DNA of 64,000 nt from JACRLW01 sp046349595 (GTDB lineage: Bacteria > Planctomycetota > UBA1135 > UBA2386), in contig JAXMCA010000001.1 in assembly GCA_046349595.1 (NCBI GenBank), positions 1,178,001-1,242,000 of the forward strand, in the 5' to 3' direction. Positions 8,890 through 17,208 of this stretch are shown piece by piece. The position numbers and the translations under genes were made by a program. How positions within the stretch are numbered: the stretch's first letter is position 1; every line of letters begins with the position of its first letter. The notes below the pieces were generated by a model. That model worked only from the letters and a program-made list of their open reading frames with translations, was not told the DNA's origin and searched no databases.

Positions 8890-10114
8890 GGAGTCCGACG
8901 ATCCGCGGCTTGGGGATGGGGATGACGAAGCGTCCCCCGGCTTCCAGGTAGGCGCGTTGCTGGCCGACGATCTCGCGTTCGAGGTTCCAGGGCAGCAGCA
9001 GCGTGTAGTCGGGGCGGCGGCGCAGCAACTCGGCGGGGTCGAGGATCTCCACGTCGACACCCGGCAGGAAGCGACCCTGCTTGTGCACGTTGCGGTCGAC
9101 GCAGAAGTCGATCACGTGGTGGTCGAGTTCGGCGTAGTTGACGAGGATCGCGCCCTTCGCCGCCGCGCCGTACGCCGCGATGCTGTGGCCCTTCGCCTTC
9201 AGGCCGAGGACCAGCTCGCGCAGCTCCTCGCGCAGCGCCCGCACCCGTTCACCGAAGTCGGCATAGAACTCGAAGCGGTCGACCCCTGCCGCGCGTTCCT
9301 GCGCGAGCATCGCCTCGACCGAGCCGTCCGGCTCGGAACGGTGTCCGGCGTGGTAGCGCAGCGATCCGCCATGGATCGGCAGCTTCACCACGCGATTGAG
9401 GTGCAGTCCGTGACTCGAGAACAGCCGCTGCACGGCCGTGACCGAGAAGTAGCACAGGTGTTCGTGATAGATCGTGTCGAACTCGCAGTGCTCGATCAGA
9501 TCGCGCACGTAGGGCGCCTCGATCGACGTCGTGCCACCTTCGCCGAGCAGTTGCGCGACGCCGGCGACGAAACCGCGGAGGTCGGGGACGTGCGCCATCA
9601 CGTTGTTCGCGACGATCACGTCGGCCTTCGGCCCCGCTGCGGCGAGCTCCGCGGCGAGCGTCTTGCCGAAGAAGGCATGACGCGTCGGGATGCCGCGCGC
9701 GCGCGCCGCCTCGACCGGCCCCTTGGCCGGGTCGATGCCGAGCACCGGGATGCCCTTCTGCTTGAAGTACTGCAGCAGATAGCCGTCGTTGCTGGCGATC
9801 TCGACCACGAAGCTGTTCTGGCCGAGTCGGCGATCACGGACCAGCGCCTCGACGTTGGCGGCGCTGTGTCGCAACAGCGAGTCGCTGAACGAGGAGAAGT
9901 ACGGGTAGTCGTCGCCGAACAATTCGGTGGGAGGGACCTCTTCGCTGATCTGCGCCAGCGTGCAGTCCTCGCAGAACGCCACGTCGAGCGGGTAGCGCTT
10001 CTCGGGTCGGCCGATCTGGTCGCGGCGCCGCAGACCGTCGGAGAGCGGCATGCGACCGAGGTCGAGGAAGGGACGCAGGCGGCTGCTCCCGCAACTGCGG
10101 CAGCCGTGCGTCAC
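8876..10114 (-). CDS. NDP-hexose C-methyltransferase family protein (first of three tandem)
   Basis: Closest of the three to characterised sugar C-methyltransferases. In 412 residues it has CRSCGSSRLRPFLDLGRMPL at the zinc-binding N-terminus, SAM motif VVEIASNDGYLLQYF, the diagnostic YHEHLCYFSVTAVQRLF signature and a C-terminal domain with AAYGAAAKGAILVNY. Known members add a methyl group to a carbon of a keto-sugar nucleotide. The GTG at 10114 overlaps the epimerase stop (GTGA), which supports this start over later methionines. Substrate is inferred only from the neighbouring cytidylyltransferase, so a CDP-sugar is likely. Confidence 0.87.
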   Translation of the reverse strand: MTHGCRSCGSSRLRPFLDLGRMPLSDGLRRRDQIGRPEKRYPLDVAFCEDCTLAQISEEVPPTELFGDDYPYFSSFSDSLLRHSAANVEALVRDRRLGQNSFVVEIASNDGYLLQYFKQKGIPVLGIDPAKGPVEAARARGIPTRHAFFGKTLAAELAAAGPKADVIVANNVMAHVPDLRGFVAGVAQLLGEGGTTSIEAPYVRDLIEHCEFDTIYHEHLCYFSVTAVQRLFSSHGLHLNRVVKLPIHGGSLRYHAGHRSEPDGSVEAMLAQERAAGVDRFEFYADFGERVRALREELRELVLGLKAKGHSIAAYGAAAKGAILVNYAELDHHVIDFCVDRNVHKQGRFLPGVDVEILDPAELLRRRPDYTLLLPWNLEREIVGQQRAYLEAGGRFVIPIPKPRIVGLHDAS

Positions 10115-11157
10115 GTTCCGCCACCCTTCAGGTCGAGACGGCGCAGGTCCGCACCGAGCTGTCCGCGCTTCTGCGCCGAGAGCACGTGCTTGATGCGGAA
10201 CCAGCGGTCGCCGAGGAAGGTCTCGGCGTCGAGGTTCATGCGGCGATAGGCATCGCGCAGCTCCACGATGCCCTGCCGCACGGTCCACTCCGCGCGATAG
10301 CCGAGCACGTCGCGGATCTTGTCGCAGTTGACGTTGTAGTTGCGCACGTCGGGGCTCGCGCCGGCTTCGAAGGCGACCGTGCTGCCGGGGACCTCGGCGG
10401 CGACCAGCTCGGCGACGTCGCGGATGCGGTAGTTCTCGGCGGTGGCGCCGACGTTGAAGGCCTCGTCGTGGACCTTCGCGCGCGGGGCCTCGATCGCAGC
10501 GAGGTAGGCGCGCGCGATGTCGGCGACGTGCACGAGCGGACGCCAGGACGTGCCCATGCTCTTGAGCAGCACACGTCCGGTGGTGCAGGCGTAGCCGGTC
10601 AGGTTGTTGACCACGAGGTCGCCACGCAGGCGTGGCGAGACGCCGTATGCGGTCGAGGCGCGGAGATAGGTCGGCGAGAAGGAGTCGTCGGCGAGGGCGT
10701 GCAGATCCTGCTCGACGCGCACCTTGGAGATGCCGTAGGGCGTGACCGGGTTGAAGGGCGAGTCCTCGTACAGCACGTCGTCGCCCGCCGCACCGTAGTT
10801 GCTGCACGACGACGCGAACACGAAACGCGGCACGCCGGCGGCCTTCGCGAGCTTCGCCAACCGCACCGAGGCGAGGTGATTGATGTCGTAGGTGATCTGC
10901 GGCGCCAGATCGCCGAGGGGATCGTTCGAGATGCCGGCGAGGTGGAGCACCGCGTCGAAGCCGCGCAGGAAGTCGCCCTGCGCGTCGCGCACGTCCATCA
11001 CGCGCGTCGGGCAGGCCGAGCGGTCGTCCTGCACCGGGAAGGCGCAGGCGTGGAACATCTGGTTGTCGAGCCCGACCACCTCGTGGCCTCGCGCGCGGGC
11101 CATCGGCACGAGCACGCAGCCGATGTAGCCGTCGTTGCCGGTGATGAGCAGCTTCAT
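10111..11157 (-). CDS. NAD-dependent sugar-nucleotide epimerase/dehydratase
   Basis: Short-chain (extended SDR) enzyme of 348 residues that acts on nucleotide sugars. The NAD-binding motif is TGNDGYIG (residues 6-13), the catalytic tyrosine and lysine are in YGISK, and the serine region is FASSCSNYG. It lies between rfbF and the methyltransferases with four-base overlaps on both sides. A classical CDP-glucose 4,6-dehydratase is absent from the window, so this enzyme could provide the 4-keto intermediate or act after it as a reductase or epimerase; the sequence alone does not decide. Confidence 0.85.
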   Translation of the reverse strand: MKLLITGNDGYIGCVLVPMARARGHEVVGLDNQMFHACAFPVQDDRSACPTRVMDVRDAQGDFLRGFDAVLHLAGISNDPLGDLAPQITYDINHLASVRLAKLAKAAGVPRFVFASSCSNYGAAGDDVLYEDSPFNPVTPYGISKVRVEQDLHALADDSFSPTYLRASTAYGVSPRLRGDLVVNNLTGYACTTGRVLLKSMGTSWRPLVHVADIARAYLAAIEAPRAKVHDEAFNVGATAENYRIRDVAELVAAEVPGSTVAFEAGASPDVRNYNVNCDKIRDVLGYRAEWTVRQGIVELRDAYRRMNLDAETFLGDRWFRIKHVLSAQKRGQLGADLRRLDLKGGGT

Positions 11158-11945
11158 GCCTTTCGTGCGTCCTTCTGCGTGCGGCGCAACCAGGGGGCGT
11201 CGCCCGACTCCCACAGCTTCTCGAGGATCTTCTTCTCGCGCAGCGTGTCCATGCACTGCCAGAAGCCGTGGTGCTGATAGGCCATGAGCTGGCCGTCGCG
11301 CGCGAGATGCTCGAGGGGATCCGTTTCCCACATCACGTCGTCGCCCTCGATGTAGTCGAAGACCTTCGGCTCGAGGACGAAGAAGGCGCCGTTGATCCAG
11401 CCTTCACCGAGCTGCGGCTTCTCCGTGAAGGACTCGACCTTGCCGTCGACGATCGACAGGTGCCCGTAGCGCGCCGGAGGCCGCACCGCCGTGATGGTGG
11501 CGAGCTTGCCGTGGCTGCGGTGGAAGGCGAGCAGGCGGTCGAGGTCGATGTCGGAGACGCCGTCGCCCCAGGTCACCATGAAGGTGCTGTCGCCGAGGTA
11601 CGGGGCGAGGCGCTTGATCCGGCCGCCGGTCAGGGTCTGCGCGCCGGTCTCGACCAGATCGATCTGCCAGGGCCGGGTGCGACGACTGTGGTTGCGGACG
11701 GTGCCCTGGCCGAGGTCGACCGACACGCTGCCGGAGAGTTGGCAGAGGTCGGCGAAGTAGCGCTTGATGTAGTCGCCCTTGTAGCCGAGCGCGACCGCGA
11801 ACTCGGTGAAGCCGAAGGCCGCGTAGATCTCCATGATGTGGACCAGGATCGGCGTGCCGCCGATCTCCACCATGGGCTTGGGGCGGATCTCTGTCTCTTC
11901 GGCGAGCCGGGAGCCGAAGCCGCCGGCGAGGATTCCGACTTTCAT
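11154..11945 (-). CDS. rfbF: Glucose-1-phosphate cytidylyltransferase
   Basis: Makes CDP-glucose from glucose-1-phosphate and CTP, the first step towards CDP-deoxy or branched sugars of surface polysaccharides. At 263 residues it matches the family length (about 257-260). The nucleotide-binding loop GILAGGFGSRLAEETEIRPK is followed by PMVEIGGTPILVHIM, a TWGDGVSDID metal-site region and ESFTEKPQLGEGWINGAFFV. It is the first gene of the minus-strand operon; a TAGCAT -10-like box at 12015-12020 lies about 70 bases upstream. Confidence 0.93.
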   Translation of the reverse strand: MKVGILAGGFGSRLAEETEIRPKPMVEIGGTPILVHIMEIYAAFGFTEFAVALGYKGDYIKRYFADLCQLSGSVSVDLGQGTVRNHSRRTRPWQIDLVETGAQTLTGGRIKRLAPYLGDSTFMVTWGDGVSDIDLDRLLAFHRSHGKLATITAVRPPARYGHLSIVDGKVESFTEKPQLGEGWINGAFFVLEPKVFDYIEGDDVMWETDPLEHLARDGQLMAYQHHGFWQCMDTLREKKILEKLWESGDAPWLRRTQKDARKA

Positions 11946-12284
11946 GGGGCGGGCTCCAGCAGGGGGTCAGGATTCGAGGTGGGACGGAGTTTCATACCGT
12001 GGCCGTATCCCGGGATGCTAGACGGCACCGGGGCACCCGCCGAGGGTGCGGGTGAGGCACGGGGTGGCCGGGTGATCCCGTCGTCGCCCCTGGCACCGCG
12101 CGCCGTGCACATGCGAGGGTTCGTCGCGGTCGAGCGGTTTGCAGGATTCGAATCCCGTGCAGTACCTGCTTCGACCTCGAAGTGTTCGGCCGGATCCGAC
12201 ATGCGCCTCCAAGGCGGATTCGAAGGGGCTTCGCGGGAGGGAGCAGCCCACACCTTCGACGCGATCGGCGTTGCTCCGCAGCGG
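11946..12284. other. Intergenic stretch with no convincing gene
   Basis: About 340 bases upstream of rfbF. I see a TAGCAT hexamer on the minus strand (12015-12020) that could be the rfbF -10 box, and a GGATTCGAATCC palindrome near 12146. No frame shows protein-like composition or a family motif. Confidence 0.5.
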
Positions 12285-12719
12285 TCAGTGGTCCCGGGAC
12301 GTCGCGTCGTTCGACGACGCTCGCCTGCGGGCGTCTGCGCCGGTCGCGGGATGCGGCCGACGCGATGCGCGGAACAGTTCGGCAGGGACCACACCGCGCA
12401 GCGAATCGGCGAGTTCTGCGCGCGCGCGATCGATCTCGCGCGATTTCCATCGGAGCAACTCGCCGACCACCTCGCCGAACGACGTGAGGTAGGAGACGAA
12501 CTGCTGTGCGGTCAGGACGCCGAGTTGCCTCAACACGCGATCGAGGGCGAGCGGCACGCGAAGGCCATCCTCGCTGATGCGGACACCGAAATGCCCGGGC
12601 CGGAGCTCGAGCGCCGGGTCCTCGACGAGTGGTAGGTCCTCCATTTCCACGACTGGATCGGCACCGTTGGGCAACTCCCTTGAGCCCATGCCATGGGCGT
12701 GCCTGGTGACTTGCTCCAC
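12285..12719 (-). CDS. Hypothetical protein, related to the gene at 13600-13977
   Basis: Unrecognised protein of up to 144 residues; a later ATG could be the true start. The middle, LALDRVLRQLGVLTAQQF then VSYLTSFGEVVGELLRW, follows the same pattern as residues 30-65 of the product of 13600-13977 (LLDACGVHNATELVSLLTS). A paralogous small helical domain therefore flanks the protease gene on both sides. It starts 37 bases after the protease stop, on the same strand, and probably belongs to that transcription unit. The C-terminal 35 residues are Arg/Ser-rich and may not be conserved. Confidence 0.5.
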   Translation of the reverse strand: MEQVTRHAHGMGSRELPNGADPVVEMEDLPLVEDPALELRPGHFGVRISEDGLRVPLALDRVLRQLGVLTAQQFVSYLTSFGEVVGELLRWKSREIDRARAELADSLRGVVPAELFRASRRPHPATGADARRRASSNDATSRDH

Positions 12720-12756
12720 TTTCTAGGTGCGGCTGTCCCGCCGCAACCGGAAGGGT

Positions 12757-13554
12757 TCAGCGAATCTCCGCCAACTCGATCAGCCAGCGATCCACGAAGG
12801 AGGCCGAAACGCGTCCGTAGCCAGGGATCTGCTGCGGATATGCCGGATCGGGCAGATCCCATGCCCAGCGGGGACCCCAGGAGTTCCGGAACACGAAGTA
12901 GCCGCCGCAGGGTTCGACCGGATCGGCGACGAACCCGGTCACGCAGACCGCGTGCGCCGACCGCACCACGGCCGGCATCCTCGAGGGGGGTGGGTCGGTC
13001 ACATGTCCCTTCTTCAGGGACAAGGGGGTGGTCCAGTTGCTGACGGCGCGGCTCCTGCTTCCGAGTTGGACCACCGGCAACGAGACGACGGCGAGGCCAC
13101 CACCCGCCAGGATCGACCAGACCTGCTGCGCTGCCGTGGTGTAGGGGTGGATCCGGTGCTGCCTACGAAACGCGAGAGCATCCCTTTGCGCCGTCGAGCT
13201 GGGTTGGGGCGGAGGCGGTGACGTCGTGGCATGGGTCACATTGCCACGGATCACGCGGCCGTCGTAGATCCACTTCGGTTCCAGACAGACGCCACGTGTC
13301 GCCACGGAATCCACGGCGTACTCGATCCGCGTTCCGTCCGAAGCCGGTCGTGGATCGATGCCGCCCGTCTTGGTGGCCCAGAACAGGAACTGCGGCGAGA
13401 ACTCGAACCCGGATCCACCCGAGACGCTCTGGTGGGCGGCGGCCATCGCGAAGGCGACGCAGGTGCCGCGCTTACCCTGATCGCGCACGGGCCACGAGGC
13501 GAAACGCGAGACGGTCTGCGGAGTGCTGATCGCATGGGCCGCGGGCAGATTCAC
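12757..13554 (-). CDS. C1 family (papain-like) cysteine peptidase
   Basis: Papain-fold cysteine protease of 265 residues from the GTG at 13554. The catalytic cysteine is Cys32 in RDQGKRGTCVAFA, with the oxyanion glutamine (Gln26) just before it; the histidine is His201 in RSAHAVCVTGF and the asparagine is Asn224 in FRNSWGPRW. All key residues are intact. No ribosome binding site precedes the GTG, and the frame stays open for 15 more sensible codons (RLQRIQLPSISNAQI) up to a TAG that is also the stop of the upstream gene. It may be the C-terminal part of a 406-codon frame interrupted by that stop, or a separately started gene. Confidence 0.8.
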   Translation of the reverse strand: MNLPAAHAISTPQTVSRFASWPVRDQGKRGTCVAFAMAAAHQSVSGGSGFEFSPQFLFWATKTGGIDPRPASDGTRIEYAVDSVATRGVCLEPKWIYDGRVIRGNVTHATTSPPPPQPSSTAQRDALAFRRQHRIHPYTTAAQQVWSILAGGGLAVVSLPVVQLGSRSRAVSNWTTPLSLKKGHVTDPPPSRMPAVVRSAHAVCVTGFVADPVEPCGGYFVFRNSWGPRWAWDLPDPAYPQQIPGYGRVSASFVDRWLIELAEIR

Positions 13555-13599
13555 GATCTGCGCATTGGAGATCGACGGCAGCTGGATCCGTTGGAGGCG

Positions 13600-13977
13600 C
13601 TACCTGGGCGAAGGGCTGCCCGCGACGCCGGAGGGCGCAGCGCGGAGCAGAGCGGCGCCGATGATCGGAGTCCGATAGGGGTCGGCCCCGAGACCCGGAT
13701 GTCGCGCGGGCGGATCGAATCCGTCTCCTATCCCTGCCATCGCGAGCACCTCCGGATCGTGGCGCACGGCATCCCGGACCAGACGTGGCGCATCGATCAT
13801 CTCCGCGAGTTCCTCCGCACTGGTCAGCAGCGAGACGAGCTCGGTCGCGTTGTGTACTCCGCAGGCGTCGAGCAGCGCGACCTCGAAGCTGCTCAGTCGG
13901 AGTCGGCTCCTCAACTCTCTCAAGAACGCCGACCCCTGGGGTGCGGAGTCGGATTCGAATTCCATTCCCTCTTCCAC
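13600..13977 (-). CDS. Hypothetical protein in frame with the downstream C1 peptidase
   Basis: Unrecognised protein of 125 residues. Residues 15-75 look helical (FLRELRSRLRLSSFEVALLD and following), with the pattern GVHNATELVSLLTSAEELAE also seen in the gene at 12285-12719. The tail is Pro/Gly/Ala-rich. It ends with a TAG at 13600-13602 and is exactly in frame with the papain-like protease that follows. It may be the N-terminal accessory or pro-domain of that protease, split by a nonsense codon. A TAGCAT -10-like box lies at 14014-14019. Confidence 0.55.
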   Translation of the reverse strand: MEEGMEFESDSAPQGSAFLRELRSRLRLSSFEVALLDACGVHNATELVSLLTSAEELAEMIDAPRLVRDAVRHDPEVLAMAGIGDGFDPPARHPGLGADPYRTPIIGAALLRAAPSGVAGSPSPR

Positions 13978-14220
13978 GCGGTCGTCCTCCTCTTGGACGT
14001 GGCTTGCGCGGGGATGCTAGGCGTCAACGCCGCGGGACGCTAGGCCGCCCAGCACGCACCCCGCGTCCCGGAGCTCACCGACTCGCCGGTTCCGGTGTGT
14101 CCACCTGCAGCAGGCGGTTCATGCGCCGTCGACCGGAGCGCCCGACCGGCTGGTGCTCGAGGTGGAGGATTCATCTGCGATTCGACTCGAGTGGCGGGGT
14201 GAAGTAGGAATGGGCGAAGC

Positions 14221-14670
14221 ATGGCCACCTACCTCGCGAAGATCACCACCGACATGAAGGCCGCGATGAAGAGCGGCGACAAGCCGCGTCTCGAGGTCCT
14301 GCGCATGCTGATCAGCGAGCTCAAGCGCAAGGCGATCGACCAGCAGGTCGACGACCTGCCCGACGACGAGGAGGTCGCCGTGCTGCAGAAGGCGGTCAAG
14401 TCGCGCGCCGACACCGTCGCGCAGGCGCAGGCCGCGGGACGCACCGAGATCGCGCAGAAGGAACAGCACGAGATCGAGGTGATCACCGGCTACCTGCCCA
14501 AGCAGATGTCTGCCGACGAAGTCCTCGCCAAGGTCCGCGCGCTCGCGTCCGAGATCGGCTACGCCGGCGGCAAGGACACCGGCCGCTTCATGAAGGAATG
14601 GATGGCGCGTCACAAGGGACTCGCCGACGGCAAGGCGGTGCAGGACGCCCTGCGGTCCCTGGGCGGTTGA
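14221..14670 (+). CDS. GatB/YqeY domain-containing protein
   Basis: Small all-helical YqeY protein, 149 residues as usual. It resembles the C-terminal tRNA-binding tail domain of the GatB subunit of aspartyl/glutamyl-tRNA amidotransferase. Hallmarks: LEVLRMLISELKRKAID near the N-terminus, KEQHEIEVITGYLPKQMS in the middle, and MKEWMARHKGLADGKAVQ at the end. Free-standing YqeY proteins have no settled function. It stands alone between a minus-strand protease group and a convergent Kelch-like gene. The ATG at 14221 is preceded by a weak TAGGA. Confidence 0.9.
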   Translation: MATYLAKITTDMKAAMKSGDKPRLEVLRMLISELKRKAIDQQVDDLPDDEEVAVLQKAVKSRADTVAQAQAAGRTEIAQKEQHEIEVITGYLPKQMSADEVLAKVRALASEIGYAGGKDTGRFMKEWMARHKGLADGKAVQDALRSLGG

Positions 14671-14700
14671 TCCCGACCCGCCGTGCCGCTGCGCGGGGAC

Positions 14701-16992
14701 TCAGCGCAGTCCCATGCGGAGCGCGAGTCCCGCGCTCAGTGCGAGACCGAAGGGATTCGCCGCCGGATCGAGCGCGACACCCTGCGCGAAGAGTTCCGCC
14801 CCGGCGAGCGACGCGCTCGCGGGCAGGAAGACGGACCACGCGCGCGTCGTGGCGCCCAGCGGCGGCGTGAGCAGGAGGATCGGTTCGGCGAGGACCGTGC
14901 ATCCCGGCGCACCCGCGGCGTCGAGCGCGAAGGGCAGTCCGACGCTTCCCCAGCGACGATCGGAAGCACCGACGAAGACCGCAGCCGCGGCGAGGTTCGG
15001 CACCGGAGTGATCTCGCCGTGGAGCGTGTCGCCGAGCCATGGGCGATCCGCGACCGTGAGTGCGAGCGGACCGAGACTCGTCGCGCAGGCGACGCCGTAG
15101 GCGGTGACTCGCGCCGGCTGCGGAGTCCTCCAGACCCACAGACCGCGATCGAACCACGCGAGCACCTGCTCCGAGAGCGGGTCGTGGATCATGCGGAGCG
15201 TGAGCGGGCCGACGCTGCCCGAGCGCGGGTCACCGAGCGCCATCCGCGTCCAGGTCGTGCCGTCCCACTCGAGAGTTTCGCGGTCGAGGGAACTCGAGTT
15301 CGATCGTCCCGCCAGCACGAGGCGCGCGCGCACGACGTCGTCGCACAGCGATTGTTCGAACAGCGGTGCGCCGGTCGGTGCGATGCCCGGCGTCCAGTCG
15401 ACGCCGTCGAACTCCCACAGATCGCCGAGGGTCCCATTGCCGTTGCCGCCGTAGAGCACCATGCGACCGCGCCGCGCGTCGAAGGTCAGCGCCGCATCGC
15501 GACGCGGCGACGGCGCGTGCGCGGTGACGATGTGCGTCCATCGGCTGCCGTCCCACTCCCAGGTGTCGTCGAGAGGCACGGAGCCGCCGAAGGGTCCGGC
15601 GCCGTAGCCGCCGAACAGCACGAGCACGCCACGCGACGGATCCGCCGCGAGACTGCCGCCATAGCGCGGTGTCGGACGTACCGCAGGTTGCAGGTCGGTC
15701 CAGGTCGAGCCGTCCCACGACCAGGTCTCGTTGCCGTAGAGCGACGCGGTCGTGCTGCCCAGGGCGATGGCGCGCTGGCTCGCTGCGTGCCACGCGAGTA
15801 CGACGAAGCGGGTGATGCCGAGGGAGGACGGCCCCGCGAGTTCCTGGAAGCGATGGCCGTCCGAAGTCCAGGTGCGGAAGCCGCTGCCAGGGACACCGAC
15901 CGATTCCAAGCCGAGCATCACCGCGCGCGCACCGTCCCAGGTCACCGCTTCGAAGGACTGCGGTGCGCCGGCGCCGGGGCGACGCCACTGGTCGGTAACG
16001 TCGCGCAGCCAGGTGGCGTCGGCGGGTTCGATCAACCAGTCGCCGCCGAACACCACGAGTTCACGGCGCAGGGTGTCGAACGCGGCTCCGAGTCCGATCG
16101 CCGGAGACGGCAGCGATCCGCGCGGCGCCCAGTCGGTCCCGGTCCACTCGAGGATCGCCGGGTAGGGCGTCGGATAGGGCGAGAGAGGGTCGGGGCCCCC
16201 GTAGCCGATGTCGCTGCCGCCGAGGATCTGCAGGTGATTCCGCATCGGGTCGAAGACCAGGGTCGCCGCGGAACGTCCGCCGGGGGTCACGCTGGGGATG
16301 CGACGGGTCCAGCGCGTGGCGCCGGCGGAGAGCGTCCAGGTCTCGTCGAAGGACCAGGGCATCGGGTTGGGATAGCCGACGACCGCGTGCCCACCGCACA
16401 GCACGAGGTCGTAGCTGACGGGATCGGCTCCGAGCGCGGGTGCGATCCGGCCCTCGCTGAGCCCGGGAAGTCGCGACCAGGAGGTCCCATCCCACGCCCA
16501 GATGTCCGCGAGCGCGGTGCCCCAGGGCGAGTTCGCGGTCGACGTTCCGCAGGCCAGGACCACCGCGCTGCGCGTCGCGTCCCAGGTCATCGGGAACAGG
16601 CAGCGCGCACTCGGACCGCTCTGTGTGGTGAGCTGCCAGCTCGTGCCGTCGAACAACCAGGTGTCGTGGAACACCTGCGTGTGCGCGAGATCGCGACCCC
16701 CGAACAACACCAGCCGATCGCGCAGGGGATCGAAGGCGAGTCCGTGGGCTTCGCGCGGCGAGGGACCGCCGGTGGCGATCAGCTGCCAGCGCTGCCCGTC
16801 CCAGGCCGAGGTCTCGAGCACGCCGTCTCGCGCAGCGACCGACCATGCCAAGCCATGGTTTGCATCCCACGCCAGGGGACCCGACACGAAGCGCGCAGCC
16901 ACCACCTCACTCCACGTCGCCTGCGCGACGAGTTCCCATTCCAGGGACAGGAGCACCAGCGCGACCGACACGATCGAGGGAGCACGGGCCAT
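14701..16992 (-). CDS. Large secreted Kelch-like repeat protein
   Basis: Exported protein of 763 residues. A signal peptide (VALVLLSLEWELVAQA) is followed by about nine repeats with the Kelch pattern of small hydrophobics and a conserved tryptophan: LVLFGGRD, DTWLFDGTSWQL, ADIWAWDGTSWSRL, LVVFGGDW, DTWEWDGSRWTHI, MVLYGGNGNG and others. They should form one or two beta-propellers. The last 120 residues are a separate beta-rich module (SVGLPFALDAAGAPGCTVL) that resembles the C-termini of two other exported proteins in this window. GGAGG at 17000-17004 fits the start. No ligand can be assigned. Confidence 0.82.
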   Translation of the reverse strand: MARAPSIVSVALVLLSLEWELVAQATWSEVVAARFVSGPLAWDANHGLAWSVAARDGVLETSAWDGQRWQLIATGGPSPREAHGLAFDPLRDRLVLFGGRDLAHTQVFHDTWLFDGTSWQLTTQSGPSARCLFPMTWDATRSAVVLACGTSTANSPWGTALADIWAWDGTSWSRLPGLSEGRIAPALGADPVSYDLVLCGGHAVVGYPNPMPWSFDETWTLSAGATRWTRRIPSVTPGGRSAATLVFDPMRNHLQILGGSDIGYGGPDPLSPYPTPYPAILEWTGTDWAPRGSLPSPAIGLGAAFDTLRRELVVFGGDWLIEPADATWLRDVTDQWRRPGAGAPQSFEAVTWDGARAVMLGLESVGVPGSGFRTWTSDGHRFQELAGPSSLGITRFVVLAWHAASQRAIALGSTTASLYGNETWSWDGSTWTDLQPAVRPTPRYGGSLAADPSRGVLVLFGGYGAGPFGGSVPLDDTWEWDGSRWTHIVTAHAPSPRRDAALTFDARRGRMVLYGGNGNGTLGDLWEFDGVDWTPGIAPTGAPLFEQSLCDDVVRARLVLAGRSNSSSLDRETLEWDGTTWTRMALGDPRSGSVGPLTLRMIHDPLSEQVLAWFDRGLWVWRTPQPARVTAYGVACATSLGPLALTVADRPWLGDTLHGEITPVPNLAAAAVFVGASDRRWGSVGLPFALDAAGAPGCTVLAEPILLLTPPLGATTRAWSVFLPASASLAGAELFAQGVALDPAANPFGLALSAGLALRMGLR

Positions 16993-17208
16993 CTCGAAAC
17001 CTCCGGATCGCGCATTGTACAGCGGCGATGCCTTGCTTCCGGGACGCTGCAGAAGGCTTCTCCTCGTTCCGAGTTCGACGCCCGAAATGGGACGGAGGTC
17101 CCGACCATCGAGTCGTGTGGCTCGGGCCCCCGCGTGCTGACACTGCGTGTGGTTCGGGAGCCTCCGACCCCTGGAGCGCGCGGTCGAGCTCTGAGACGAT
17201 GCGCTGCC

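Noticed and set aside
12139..12170. tRNA T-arm-like sequence with TTCGAATC
   Set aside because: It is a GGATTCGAATCC palindrome without matching 5-bp T-stem, and no D-arm, anticodon arm or acceptor stem lies nearby.
14040..14228. 62-codon minus-strand frame before yqeY
   Set aside because: Arg/Ala/Pro-rich shadow composition, no homology pattern, overlaps the yqeY start region.
14683..17208. Open frame running into the AAA ATPase gene from upstream
   Set aside because: This part is antisense to the Kelch-like gene and has shadow composition; the ATPase domain starts at ATG 17209.
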